From: Syntrophaceae bacterium
GTDB lineage: Bacteria; Desulfobacterota; SM23-61
Reading direction: 5' to 3'
Assembly: GCA_013388675.1 (NCBI GenBank)
Contig: JACAEW010000049.1
Span: forward strand, 1-39,416
Length of the DNA: 39,416 bases
Shown here: positions 1-9,750 of the stretch, in pieces
Layout of the letters: the number at the start of each line of letters is the position of its first letter
Position numbering within the stretch: the first letter of the stretch is position 1
Position numbers and translations under genes: made by a program
Notes under the pieces: model-generated
What the model was told of the DNA's origin: nothing
What the model saw: the letters and a program-made list of their open reading frames with translations, nothing else
The model's database searches: none

Positions 1-2431
1 AGATTACCAAAAACCCGAACAAATAGCAAAGGGCGGCCAGGAAAAAGACCGCTTGAAATCCCCAGTTCAGAGCAATCAGGACCGGTAAAATGGCCCCCCA
101 TACGGAAGCACAGCCGTTTGCGCACCACCCCCAGGAAACCCAGCGGGGCTGCATCGAGCCCACCACGCGGACGGCCAGGGGAAAAGGAATTCCCATGAAG
201 AATCCCGGCGTCGAGATCAGGAGGAAAGTGAAGACCCACCGCAGGAACGCCGATTGCCCCTGGAAAAACGATAGGACGAGGGGATAAAAGAAAGCCGTGA
301 GCAAAAGAAGCCCGGAGAGGAAAAGAAGAGTCCTCCGTAACTGCCGGAGAGGGCGCGCATGAAAGCGCTGGGAGAAGCGGCTGCCCATTCCCGCCGAGAC
401 CAGGAGAGAGAAAAAAACCAAAGAAACGGAATAAACGGGGTGGCCCAGGAAAAGGACGAATTTCTGTATCAGAGAGACCTCCACGAGCATGAACCCCACT
501 CCCAGGGAGCCAAAGCATGCCAGCCAGGGGATGAGGGAATTCCTGTCAGCCTCCCTCTTCTCCCTTCCCGCCAAAAGGGCGGGGAGAAGAATGAAAAGCC
601 CGCTGACCAGGAGCGCCAGGACGAAAACCACCGGGACCAGGAACCCGCCTTCGAGGAGAATCTGCCACTTCTCCCCCGCCAGGCGGTATATTTTTTCCCA
701 GTATTTCCAGCGGAAAAAGGAATGGAAAAAGGGGCGGTCATCGGTCGCCGGGCTTAAATCGAAGGTATAACGGGAATAATAACCCTCTCTCTCCCGCAGC
801 AGGTCCCCCACCGCTTCGAAATAGATGGGGCGGGGGAAACGATTGTACAGGTTCGCTTCCCCCGCAGACATGCCCGGATAGTAAACCAGGTCAAACCGCA
901 TCTCCCGGCAAAAATCTTTGAGCTTTTCTGTCTCCCCTGGACCCAGGGGGTCTTTCTTCACCAGGAGCGAAAAGGTCCCCCAGGTGCGAAAGGAAAGAAG
1001 ATGATCCGGGGCACGCTTCCCATCCTTCTCCAGGGCTCTTTGGATGGTGGAAACCAGGCGCAGTTCCGCCCGGGGAGGCGGAAGGAGGAAAAGGCTGAAG
1101 GACAGGAACCCCCCCGGTCGAAGGGCTTTCAAATAGACTTGGAAAGTTTCCGCGGTGAGTCGGTAATCTTCCTGTAATCCGATGATCCCCCCGGTTGAAG
1201 CGCCCAGACTCTCCGAGAGAGGGACCACAATGAGGTCAAAAGAAGAAGGAGATCGATGAAGAAAACTTCTCCCATCTTCGACGATCACCCGAACCCCCGG
1301 GCGGTCATAGATCTTTCCCGCAAACTCCCCATATCGGGTTTTCAAGAGGTGCACAATGGAAGGGTTGGTTTCCACCACCACAACTTCCGTGACCCCGTGA
1401 TAGAGGGCGGTGAGGACCTCCAGCCCTCCCTTGGGCTCAAGAATCAGGATTTTCCGGGGCCGGGCGGCTTGGTAAGGAAAAGCGGAAGGAAGAAAACCCA
1501 GGAATCTGAGCTCGTCCGCCCCGGCCGGCTCTCCTCGGAGGCGGGTAATCGCGGTTAGCTGGTCCCCATCAACCGCCAGTCCAAGCTGTTCCGGAATGGG
1601 GCCCGAATATTCCAGGCTCAGGCCGGGAGCGGTCCTGGCTGCCGGGCTTTTCAGAACATCCACCCGGGAAGTGGCGCTCCAGTGGGTTTCCAATAAATGG
1701 GCACCCGGAAACCGGAGGGCGGTACTCAATCCCTTGTAAGGGGACAGGCGGAGGTCCATCCAGGAAGGTTGCCAGAAGATAAGAAAGGCGAGAAAGGCGG
1801 TCCATACCCAGGGAAAGGCAGCTCTTTGTCCCTTGATTCCCCCGAAAACTACAGAAGCCAATCCGCCAAGCAGACCGGAAAACAAGACCGTCCCCGGCCC
1901 CCCGAAAATTTGGAAAAGCCCGAGGACAAGGACACACCCCAGGGAGGCGCCGGCCAAATCGGAGAAGTAGATTTTCCCGGCTGCCCCGCTCCACTGGGTC
2001 AGGGCAAAGGAGCTGACCAAGCCGGAGAAGAAGAAGGGCAAAGAAAAGAGCAGATAAAAAAGGAAAAGGTAGAGGACCTGCCACCGATCGAAGGCCATCC
2101 GGGCCAGGTCAAAAGGGATTTGGTTCCCGGCCAGATAAGCTACCAGGGAGCTTATTGAAAAAAGCCCGCTCCCTTTGATCAAAAAATTCAGGGGGTCCCG
2201 GTCTCGGAAAGAGGGAAAAGAGGATAAAAAGGAGCCGCTCGCCCCATAACCCAGAAGGGCCATACTCACCACCAGGAAGGCAAAGTGGTGTCCCTGGGCT
2301 ATGGAGAGAAGGCGGATGACGGAAATTTGGAGGGTCAGGGCGGCGGCCGAGGTCAGGAAAATTCCCAAAAGCAAAAAAATTTCCGGCGGCGGATTGCGGA
2401 TCGCGGATTGCGGATTGAATGCCCCGGCCAT
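1..2431 (-). CDS. Membrane-embedded spermidine synthase-like (SAM-dependent methyltransferase fold) protein, C-terminus truncated by the window edge
   Basis: Reading the minus strand by hand gives a continuous frame, absent from the ORF track because it has no stop in the window: MAGAFNPQSAIRNPPPEIFLLLGIFLTSAAALTLQISVIRLLSIAQGHHFAFLVVSMALLGYGASGSFL...KILILEPKGGLEVLTALYHGVTEVVVVETNPSIV...SPATDDRPFFHSFF...; TM helices flank a spermidine-synthase-like core. Confidence 0.85.
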   Translation of the reverse strand, partial: MAGAFNPQSAIRNPPPEIFLLLGIFLTSAAALTLQISVIRLLSIAQGHHFAFLVVSMALLGYGASGSFLSSFPSFRDRDPLNFLIKGSGLFSISSLVAYLAGNQIPFDLARMAFDRWQVLYLFLFYLLFSLPFFFSGLVSSFALTQWSGAAGKIYFSDLAGASLGCVLVLGLFQIFGGPGTVLFSGLLGGLASVVFGGIKGQRAAFPWVWTAFLAFLIFWQPSWMDLRLSPYKGLSTALRFPGAHLLETHWSATSRVDVLKSPAARTAPGLSLEYSGPIPEQLGLAVDGDQLTAITRLRGEPAGADELRFLGFLPSAFPYQAARPRKILILEPKGGLEVLTALYHGVTEVVVVETNPSIVHLLKTRYGEFAGKIYDRPGVRVIVEDGRSFLHRSPSSFDLIVVPLSESLGASTGGIIGLQEDYRLTAETFQVYLKALRPGGFLSFSLFLLPPPRAELRLVSTIQRALEKDGKRAPDHLLSFRTWGTFSLLVKKDPLGPGETEKLKDFCREMRFDLVYYPGMSAGEANLYNRFPRPIYFEAVGDLLREREGYYSRYTFDLSPATDDRPFFHSFFRWKYWEKIYRLAGEKWQILLEGGFLVPVVFVLALLVSGLFILLPALLAGREKREADRNSLIPWLACFGSLGVGFMLVEVSLIQKFVLFLGHPVYSVSLVFFSLLVSAGMGSRFSQRFHARPLRQLRRTLLFLSGLLLLTAFFYPLVLSFFQGQSAFLRWVFTFLLISTPGFFMGIPFPLAVRVVGSMQPRWVSWGWCANGCASVWGAILPVLIALNWGFQAVFFLAALCYLFGFLVI

Positions 2432-2573
2432 TCCCTTCTCCGCCCGGCTATCTACCCGGGTTTGAGCATGAGCGTCTTTTCGCTGTAACGCGGACCCCGA
2501 AACTTCTTTTTCTATTCGATCCGGGTAGGATTATAATATAGTTGAACCACCGATCCAACTTCTAACTTCGAAG

Positions 2574-2990
2574 ATGAAGAGGTACGAAACCTTTGACCAC
2601 ACGGCGGATATCGGGGTCCGGGTCTTCGGGCGAACCGTGGAAGAAGTCTTTGTCAATGCCGCTTACGCCCTCTTCGACCAATTGACGGACCTGACACAGG
2701 TCGGGGACGGAGCGGTCCAGGAGATTTCCGTGGAAGGATCGGACCAGGAAGACCTCCTGATCCGGTGGCTGGGTGAACTGCTGTTTCTTTGCCAGAGTCG
2801 AGGGTACCTGTTTAAAAATTTTTCCATTCTCAGCCTGGACTCCAATTCCTTGAAGGCCCTGGCCCGGGGAGAAATCTTCGATCCTTCCCGCCATCGCTTC
2901 AAGACCGAAATCAAGGGGGTTACGTATCACCAGGTTGAAGTGCGGCAAAAGGATAGGGGCTGGGAAGGAAGGGTCGTTTTTGATGTGTAA
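2574..2990 (+). CDS. Archease family protein (RtcB activator)
   Basis: MKRYETFDHTADIGVRVFGRTVEEVFVNAAYALFDQLTD; archease N-terminal signature; directly upstream of rtcB. Confidence 0.93.
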   Translation: MKRYETFDHTADIGVRVFGRTVEEVFVNAAYALFDQLTDLTQVGDGAVQEISVEGSDQEDLLIRWLGELLFLCQSRGYLFKNFSILSLDSNSLKALARGEIFDPSRHRFKTEIKGVTYHQVEVRQKDRGWEGRVVFDV

Positions 2991-3013
2991 ATTCGCCGAA
3001 TGGAGGGCCGTCC

Positions 3014-4465
3014 ATGAGCAGTCAGGATAAAATCCACATGGAAAAGATCGACGAGTTCCGCTGGCGGATCCCCCGAACCGGCAAGATGCAGGTGGATGGA
3101 GTCATCTACACTTCCGAGGAAATGCTTAGGGATATAAACCTGGACGAGAGTCCGAAGCAGGTCGCCAACGTGGCCCATCTTCCGGGAATTCAGAGGTATT
3201 CCCTGGCCATGCCGGATATCCACTGGGGCTACGGCTTTCCCATCGGGGGCGTGGCCGCCTTCGACTGGAAAGAAGGGGTCGTATCCCCCGGGGGAGTGGG
3301 TTATGACATCAACTGCGGGACGCGGTTGCTCCGTTCGAACCTTTCCCGGCAGGATTTGGGGCGAAGGATCAAGGAACTGGCCGATGCCCTGTTTGAATCC
3401 ATCCCTTCGGGTGTGGGCTCGAAAGGGGTCCTGCGGTTAAGCTCCCAGGAATTGCGCCAGGTCCTGAAGAAAGGCTCGGCCTGGGCCGTGGAAAACGGTT
3501 ACGGCACCCCCGAAGACCTGGACCGGACCGAGGACCGGGGCTGCATGGAGGGGGCGGACCCCGAAGTTGTCAGCGACCGCTCCATGGAACGGGGCCGGCC
3601 CCAGCTGGGCACCCTGGGATCGGGGAACCATTTTCTGGAAGTGGGATACGTGGAAGAAATCTATGACCCGGAAGTGGCCGGGGTCTTCGGCCTGGAGAAG
3701 GACCAGGTGACGGTTTTCATCCATTCGGGTTCGCGGGGGTTCGGCTACCAGGTGTGCGACGACTTCCTGAAAAAGATGGGGGAGCGGGTCCGTCAGTTGG
3801 GTTTGGAACTCCCCGACCGGCAGTTGGCCTGCGACTTCATCCGCGACCGGACCGGGCAGGCATACCTCGCCGGCATGGCCTGCGCAGCCAATTACGCTTG
3901 GGCCAATCGGCAGATGCTCATGCATTGGACCCGGGAGGTATTCGAGCGGCTCCTCCGGATGGGCCCCCGGGACCTGGGAATGCATCTGATCTACGACGTT
4001 TGCCATAACATCGCCAAACGAGAATGGCATACGGTGGAGGGGGAGAAACGGGAGGTCTGCGTCCACCGCAAAGGGGCCACCCGGGCCTTTCCGCCCGGAC
4101 ATCCGGCGGTGCCCGAAGTCTACCGCAAGGTAGGCCAGCCGGTGCTCATTCCCGGGGATATGGGAAGGTATTCCTACGTGCTGGTGGGAACGGAGGAGGC
4201 CATGAAACAGACCTTCGGCAGCACCTGCCACGGTGCCGGAAGAGTCCAGAGCCGCACCCAGGCCAAAAAGGCCAGCAAAGGGAGGCCCCTCCACCGGGAG
4301 CTGGAGGATCGGGGTATCTACGTCCGGGCGGCCAGCCGGGCCACGCTCGTGGAGGAGGCGCCGGAAGCCTATAAAGACGTCAGCCAGGTGGTGGAAGTCG
4401 TCCACCACGCAGGAATCTCCCGCAAGGTGGCCAAGTTAAGGCCCTGGGCCGTGGTGAAGGGGTGA
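3014..4465 (+). CDS. rtcB: RNA-splicing ligase RtcB
   Basis: GGVGYDINCGTRLLRSNL, GTLGSGNHFLEVGYV, HSGSRGFGYQVC, GSTCHGAGR motifs; length 483 aa. Confidence 0.96.
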   Translation: MSSQDKIHMEKIDEFRWRIPRTGKMQVDGVIYTSEEMLRDINLDESPKQVANVAHLPGIQRYSLAMPDIHWGYGFPIGGVAAFDWKEGVVSPGGVGYDINCGTRLLRSNLSRQDLGRRIKELADALFESIPSGVGSKGVLRLSSQELRQVLKKGSAWAVENGYGTPEDLDRTEDRGCMEGADPEVVSDRSMERGRPQLGTLGSGNHFLEVGYVEEIYDPEVAGVFGLEKDQVTVFIHSGSRGFGYQVCDDFLKKMGERVRQLGLELPDRQLACDFIRDRTGQAYLAGMACAANYAWANRQMLMHWTREVFERLLRMGPRDLGMHLIYDVCHNIAKREWHTVEGEKREVCVHRKGATRAFPPGHPAVPEVYRKVGQPVLIPGDMGRYSYVLVGTEEAMKQTFGSTCHGAGRVQSRTQAKKASKGRPLHRELEDRGIYVRAASRATLVEEAPEAYKDVSQVVEVVHHAGISRKVAKLRPWAVVKG

Positions 4466-4507
4466 TGGGAGCTACCGTTTCACCGCGGTCTGCCTCCCCA
4501 CGCGCTT

Positions 4508-6568
4508 TTATCTTGTCTTTATGATCTCTTCGTCGGGAAGCCTCTTAACCCCCGCAGGCCGCGCATTCCCGCCGTTGGGCTCCGTTCCCTCCCTGAAGCA
4601 CTCGTACAGGATTTTCCCTGTTTTTGCCCAACGGGTGGAAAGCAGGGGCTCTCCGTTTTCCTTGTCCACTTTGACGAAGACCACCCCTTCGGGAACGGCA
4701 AATTCCCCCACCGGCACATCCTTGGCCGCTTCCTTCATGAATTCAAGCCAGATCGGCAGCGCGGCCACAGCTCCCGTCTCATGCGTCCCCAGGGGTTTTT
4801 CGATGTCGTAACCCACCCACGCCCCGGCAACCACCTTCCGGGGCAGGTACCCGATAAACCAGGCATCGCGCGTATCATTAGTCGTTCCAGTCTTCCCGGC
4901 GGCGGGGCGGCCCAGAGCCCTGGCCCTCTGCCCGGTCCCTTCCTGAATCACGCTCTGCAAGAGGCTCGTAATGAGGTAGGAGGTCTGCGGGCTGATCACT
5001 TCCATGGAGGAAGGCTCGGTCTCCTCCAGCACCGTCCCGTCCTTGTCCACGACCTGGGAAACCAGAACCGGTTCGGCCCGGTATCCCTGGGCGGCAAAAA
5101 CCCCGAAGGCCTGGGTCAGCTCCAGAAGGGTCACGTTCGCCGCTCCCAGGGCCAGGGAGAGATTCGGTTCAAGCTTGGCCTTAATTCCCAGGTTTCCCGC
5201 GTATTGGATCAGGTAATCGAGGCCGATGGACTGGGCAATTTGGACCGTGGGAACGTTCCGGGAAAAAGTCAGGGCCTTGCGCACGGTGATCGGTCCCCAG
5301 AATTCGCGGTCGAAGTTCTGGGGCTGCCAGGGGTCTTTTCCCGGGACATCCTCGAAGGAAAAGGGCTCATCCACAATGAGCGTGGCCGGGGTAAACCCCT
5401 TATCCAGGGCTGCGGCATAAACGATGGGTTTGAAGGCCGATCCCGCCTGCCTCTTCGCCTGGAGGGCCCGGTTAAACTGGCTCGCGGAAAAATCCCTTCC
5501 CCCCACCATGGCGAGAATAAACCCCGATTGGGGCTCCAGGGCGATCAAGGCCCCCTGGATGGCTTCCCTTCCCTTCCCTTTTCCGCCCCGGCTCTCAAAC
5601 TCCTCCAGCCCCACCTGGACCGCATGCTGGGCTGCCTTCTGCAGCCGGGAATGGATCGTGGTGTAGATTTTCAGGCCCCCCTTATACAATAAATCCTTTC
5701 CGTACTTCTGTTCCATGTACTGGCGGACCTGTTCCACAACATAAGGCGCATCGAGATATCCTTTGGGGCCCCGGGGCTTCAGCCTGACTTCTTCCGTCTG
5801 GGCTTGCTGCGCCTGCTCCTTGGTGATCATCTTCCTTTCGACCATCCGGTTGAGCACGTACAACTGTCGTTCCCGGGCTTTTTTGGGGTTGCGCAGGGGA
5901 GAAAAGTTGTTCGGAGAGGGGGGAAGCCCGGCGAGGATGGCGCATTCCGCCAGAGTCAGGTTCTGGATGGGTTTTCCAAAGTAGGTGCTTGCCGCGGCAG
6001 CCACTCCGTAGGCTCCCTCGCCGAGGTAAATCTGATTCAAATAAAGGAAAAGGATTTCATTCTTGGTCAGGTAGTGCTCGATGCGCTGGGCTAGAATGGC
6101 TTCCTTTAATTTCCGGGAGTAGCTCCGTTCCGGAGTGAGGAAGAAGGACTTGGCAATCTGCTGGGTAATGGTACTTCCTCCCTGAACCACATCCAAAGCC
6201 TCGATATTCCGGAAGGCCGCGCCCAAAATTCTCCAGTAGTCGATGCCCCGGTGCTCGAAGAACCGGGCGTCTTCAGCGGCGATGAAAGCCTTGGGCAGGA
6301 AACGGGGCATCTGGGAAAGGGATACGACCGTCCTTTTCTCGATGAAGAACTCCCCGATCAGCACCTCATCCTCCGAGTAAACTTCGGAGGTAATGTAAGG
6401 CTGATAGTCCTTCAGGGTCGTAAGCCGGGGAAGGTCGAAAACGATGGAGAAATAAAAGGCCATCCCCACTCCCGCCAGGACCACGAGAGCTAGGAGCAGG
6501 ACGATAAGAAAGGGAATCCATCCCCTTTTCTTCCCCTTTTTCCCCTGTCTTTCTCTCTCTTCGTTCAT
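4508..6568 (-). CDS. Penicillin-binding protein 1A (bifunctional transglycosylase/transpeptidase)
   Basis: GT51 EDARFFEHRGID and GGSTITQQ motifs; transpeptidase GSAFKP (SxxK), SRN, KTGTTND; N-terminal TM. ORF extends to 6634; MNEERERQGKKGKKRG start at 6568 preferred. Confidence 0.95.
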   Translation of the reverse strand: MNEERERQGKKGKKRGWIPFLIVLLLALVVLAGVGMAFYFSIVFDLPRLTTLKDYQPYITSEVYSEDEVLIGEFFIEKRTVVSLSQMPRFLPKAFIAAEDARFFEHRGIDYWRILGAAFRNIEALDVVQGGSTITQQIAKSFFLTPERSYSRKLKEAILAQRIEHYLTKNEILFLYLNQIYLGEGAYGVAAAASTYFGKPIQNLTLAECAILAGLPPSPNNFSPLRNPKKARERQLYVLNRMVERKMITKEQAQQAQTEEVRLKPRGPKGYLDAPYVVEQVRQYMEQKYGKDLLYKGGLKIYTTIHSRLQKAAQHAVQVGLEEFESRGGKGKGREAIQGALIALEPQSGFILAMVGGRDFSASQFNRALQAKRQAGSAFKPIVYAAALDKGFTPATLIVDEPFSFEDVPGKDPWQPQNFDREFWGPITVRKALTFSRNVPTVQIAQSIGLDYLIQYAGNLGIKAKLEPNLSLALGAANVTLLELTQAFGVFAAQGYRAEPVLVSQVVDKDGTVLEETEPSSMEVISPQTSYLITSLLQSVIQEGTGQRARALGRPAAGKTGTTNDTRDAWFIGYLPRKVVAGAWVGYDIEKPLGTHETGAVAALPIWLEFMKEAAKDVPVGEFAVPEGVVFVKVDKENGEPLLSTRWAKTGKILYECFREGTEPNGGNARPAGVKRLPDEEIIKTR

Positions 6569-6666
6569 CGGCGTTTTTTTCTTATCCGACGTCAGAAATC
6601 GCACATCGAAATTTCTTTTGGTTCCATTGCCCATCGGTTATCGGCTCTCGGCCATTCGTCAGAAAT

Positions 6667-7443
6667 CTACGGTTGCTTCCTCTTGAACACACCGACCCCG
6701 TTGGGCACTCCCCACCCCCCGGGGATGTGGATTCTCAAATCCTTATATTCGGCGTACATCTGCGCGGAAGGTCCCCCGTCCAGGGCCATGGCATCCCGGC
6801 ACTCCAGCCCGCCCCGCGCTTCGGGAAGGTGAAAGAAGTGGGCCAGGTCCTGGGCGTAAACATCGGTGTCTTCCGTGGTGAGAAGAATGACTTGGTTCTT
6901 CAGGGTCACGCCGAGCGCCGACCGCCTGGCGATCTGCCTTTTCATTTGCAGCTCCCGCCCGTTGACGACCAGCCGCGGACCCACCTGCAAGGCCTGGGTT
7001 ATGTTTCCATCATTCTGGTACTCGGTGGTGTGAATGATCCGGGGACGCTCATCCTGGACCAAAAAAACTCCCCAGTCGGCCTTCCTTAGGGGGTTGGTTT
7101 CCTTCCCGTCGACGATCAAGAGCCCAAGCGGTCGGTATCCAGGGAGGAAGAAGCCCCCGTTAATCCCTGCCAGAGCCTGGGCCTTCCGGGTCAAAGCTTT
7201 GATCTCCATCCGGTCCATGCCCAGGTTCCGGCTGTCCATGATCCTGACCTGAAATTGCTCGAAACCGATTCTGAGGATGGCCATTTTCATGAAGGACTGG
7301 TAGGGCGGGCCCTCGACCCGAATAGACTTGTATTCAAACCCTTCGTCGATCTTCTGCCAAGGCAAATCGCCAGAGGCGATACAATTCCCTGCGCTCCCGA
7401 AAAGCAAGAACCCAAAAAGCGCCGCCAGGAGAAAAACAATCAT
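6667..7443 (-). CDS. Phosphodiester glycosidase (NAGPA-like) family exported protein
   Basis: [23 protein letters not shown] ... [16 protein letters not shown]; hydrophobic N-terminus if start is [19 protein letters not shown]. Confidence 0.8.
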   Translation of the reverse strand: MIVFLLAALFGFLLFGSAGNCIASGDLPWQKIDEGFEYKSIRVEGPPYQSFMKMAILRIGFEQFQVRIMDSRNLGMDRMEIKALTRKAQALAGINGGFFLPGYRPLGLLIVDGKETNPLRKADWGVFLVQDERPRIIHTTEYQNDGNITQALQVGPRLVVNGRELQMKRQIARRSALGVTLKNQVILLTTEDTDVYAQDLAHFFHLPEARGGLECRDAMALDGGPSAQMYAEYKDLRIHIPGGWGVPNGVGVFKRKQP

Positions 7444-7566
7444 TGTCAAAACCCTTCCCTTGTTGACAAATCTATTATAATTCCAAAAAGATACACAAAT
7501 CAATCCCCCTTTTCCCCGTTTGACTCCCTTCCGGTCCCCGACTATAATGGGGCATCCCGGGCACAA

Positions 7567-8331
7567 TTGTCTCCGGAAGAATCAAAAGCCCAGAAAAGAG
7601 GAACCAGGGACCTGTATTCTTCGAGAAGAAAGTTTACGGCAAAACGCCTATCGATCGTGATTCCGGTATTCAATGAGGCGGGGACCATCCGGGAGGTCAT
7701 CGACCGGGTGCAATCCGCCCCCCTTCCCGAAGGGATCGAACGAGAGATCATCGTGGTGGATGATTTTTCCGGCGACGGCACGCGCGAGATTCTCCGCGCA
7801 TGTGCCTCGACGGACTCTTTTAAGCTTTTCCTGCATGACCGCAACCGGGGAAAGGGGGCCGCCCTTCGAACGGGCTTTGCCCAAACCACGGGCGATATCG
7901 TCTTGGTCCAGGATGCCGATTTGGAGTATGACCCATGGGAATATGGAAAATTGCTCGCTCCCATCCTGGAAGGGAAAGCGGACGTGGTATATGGCTCCCG
8001 GTTCATGGGCGGCGAGGCCAAACGAACACTTTTCTTCTGGCATTACTTGGGAAACCGAATCCTGACCAACCTATCCAATATCTTCACCAATCTGAATCTC
8101 TCCGACATGGAGACCGGCTTCAAGGTTTTTCGGGGGGAGCTGATCCGCAAAATCAAAACCAAGGAAAACCATTTCGGCTTTGAACCGGAGATCACCTCGA
8201 AGATCGCGAAAATGGGAGCCCGGGTATACGAAGTCGGGATCGGCTATTCGGGCCGAACCTATGAAGAGGGGAAAAAGATCACCTGGAAGGATGGGGTGCG
8301 GACCATCTGGACCATCCTGAAACACCACTAA
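7567..8331 (+). CDS. Glycosyltransferase family 2 (dolichyl-phosphate mannose synthase-like)
   Basis: [22 protein letters not shown] ... [21 protein letters not shown] ... [12 protein letters not shown]; probable TTG start at 7567 (ORF track begins at 7255 inside the divergent gene). Confidence 0.85.
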   Translation: MSPEESKAQKRGTRDLYSSRRKFTAKRLSIVIPVFNEAGTIREVIDRVQSAPLPEGIEREIIVVDDFSGDGTREILRACASTDSFKLFLHDRNRGKGAALRTGFAQTTGDIVLVQDADLEYDPWEYGKLLAPILEGKADVVYGSRFMGGEAKRTLFFWHYLGNRILTNLSNIFTNLNLSDMETGFKVFRGELIRKIKTKENHFGFEPEITSKIAKMGARVYEVGIGYSGRTYEEGKKITWKDGVRTIWTILKHH

Positions 8332-8441
8332 AGACATCCTTAACCACTCCTCAACTAACTACCCTGAATCCATCCCCACTTCTAAAATGCCCAATCAAAG
8401 GAAAGATTCCCTAAACCATCTTTTTCTGGTAAGTTTAAGAT

Positions 8442-9296
8442 ATGGCCAGGGTAAACGGAAATAAGGATTATTATCAAATCCTGGGGGTATCGCGCGAGGC
8501 TCCTCCCGAGGAAATCAAGAAGGCTTACCGACAGTTAGCCCTGAAATATCATCCGGACCGGAACCCGGGAAACCGGCTGGCTGAAGAGCGGTTCAAAGAG
8601 ATCAGCGAGGCCTATGGGGTCCTGATGGACCCGGAAAAGAGGAACCAATACGACCTCCTTTCCCGGACCCCCTTCGGGGCCGGCAGACGGCCGGATTTTT
8701 CCTATACTCAGGAAGAGATCTTCCGGGACATTTTCAACAACCCCCAGGCAAGCGATGTTTTCTCCGAACTGGGCCGGGAGTTTGGCCGCATGGGTTTCCG
8801 GTTCGACGAGCGGTTCTTCGACCGCCTTTTCTTCGGAGGGCAGGGTTTCTTCTTCGTCATCGGGGGTCCGGGGGGGTTCCGGTATTCAGCTTCGGCAGGG
8901 CCCCGGGGCCAAAGCAGGAATGCGGATGAGGCCTTCTCTCCCATTCTGGAAAACATCCTGATCCCCCGGGGGACCTCCCTGAAGGGAAGAGTTTTTTCCT
9001 GGGTCTTTCGAAAAGGGCTCGGTTATTTTCTCCGCAGATTCCTGCCCAACGCCTTCCCATCCCAACCTGCTGAGGACAATCCCCTGGACCTCACTTATAC
9101 CATTCCCCTTTCCCGGAAGGAGGTTTCCGTAGAGACCATCAAGGAAATATCCTTTCAGCGAAATGGCCGACAGGAAAGGCTGACGGTCAAGATCCCCCCG
9201 GGGGTCCGGGAGGGCACCCTTCTTCGGCTGCGGGGCAAGGGGAAAGTTCAGGAAGGGGAAGCCGGGGACCTCTACTTGAAAATTCACCTGACCTAG
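8442..9296 (+). CDS. J-domain protein with a single, short C-terminal substrate-binding-like domain
   Basis: [35 protein letters not shown] (HPD); C-terminus [36 protein letters not shown] then stop; no Zn-finger. Confidence 0.88.
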   Translation: MARVNGNKDYYQILGVSREAPPEEIKKAYRQLALKYHPDRNPGNRLAEERFKEISEAYGVLMDPEKRNQYDLLSRTPFGAGRRPDFSYTQEEIFRDIFNNPQASDVFSELGREFGRMGFRFDERFFDRLFFGGQGFFFVIGGPGGFRYSASAGPRGQSRNADEAFSPILENILIPRGTSLKGRVFSWVFRKGLGYFLRRFLPNAFPSQPAEDNPLDLTYTIPLSRKEVSVETIKEISFQRNGRQERLTVKIPPGVREGTLLRLRGKGKVQEGEAGDLYLKIHLT

Positions 9297-9658
9297 CCCC
9301 GAATCCATGTTTAAGATGACATCCCGCTCCATCGCGGACGCACTTGGGTTACGGCCTTAGGCGAGACTGTTTCAAGACAATGGGGAAAAGGGTTTTTTCA
9401 AAAGAAGTGGAGTTAACCAGGGGCCTCGACGAGAGCCAGCCAACAGCTGCCTTGGTTCCCCAATCGGGGGTCCAAAAAACTCTGATCTGCCCACCCAACC
9501 CGCCCTTTTGTTGGGAATGGATTCGTTTAAGACGGCCGCCCGCTTCCTCTAACTGGCCGCCGTTGACTTGGTCCTTAAATGTTCCTTTTATTTTTGACCC
9601 ATCCAGTTAACTTGTAAATCTTCCACCTCCCCTTTTCGTCGGGCGCTGCAAAAAAGGT

Positions 9659-9687
9659 TTGACAAAAGAATTATCTGGAATTATTCT
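9659..9687 (+). promoter_or_regulatory. sigma70-type promoter of perR: TTGACA - 17 bp - TATTCT
   Basis: TTGACA 9659-9664, spacer 9665-9681, TATTCT 9682-9687, ~65 bp upstream of the Fur-family ORF. Confidence 0.65.
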
Positions 9688-9703
9688 TAATTAAGAATTA
9701 TTC
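9678..9703. promoter_or_regulatory. Tandem PerR/Fur-type operator GAATTATTC-TTAATTAA-GAATTATTC
   Basis: Two identical palindromic nonamers (9678-9686, 9695-9703) around the palindrome TTAATTAA; overlaps the -10; a third degenerate copy GAATTATCT at 9668-9676. Confidence 0.65.
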
Positions 9704-9750
9704 TCCTTAACCAATGGGTGGAGAAAACCGGACCGGCGAATTGAGAAAGT

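Noticed and set aside
1569-2084. 171-aa minus-strand ORF listed in the track
   Set aside because: Out of frame with the true long coding frame of the membrane spermidine-synthase-like gene
3437-4408. 323-aa antisense ORF over rtcB
   Set aside because: Opposite strand of a highly conserved gene in GC-rich DNA; composition is typical of antisense shadow ORFs
9344-9610. 88-aa ORF before perR
   Set aside because: Low-complexity Pro/Ser/Trp-rich C-terminus, no RBS, no recognisable domain
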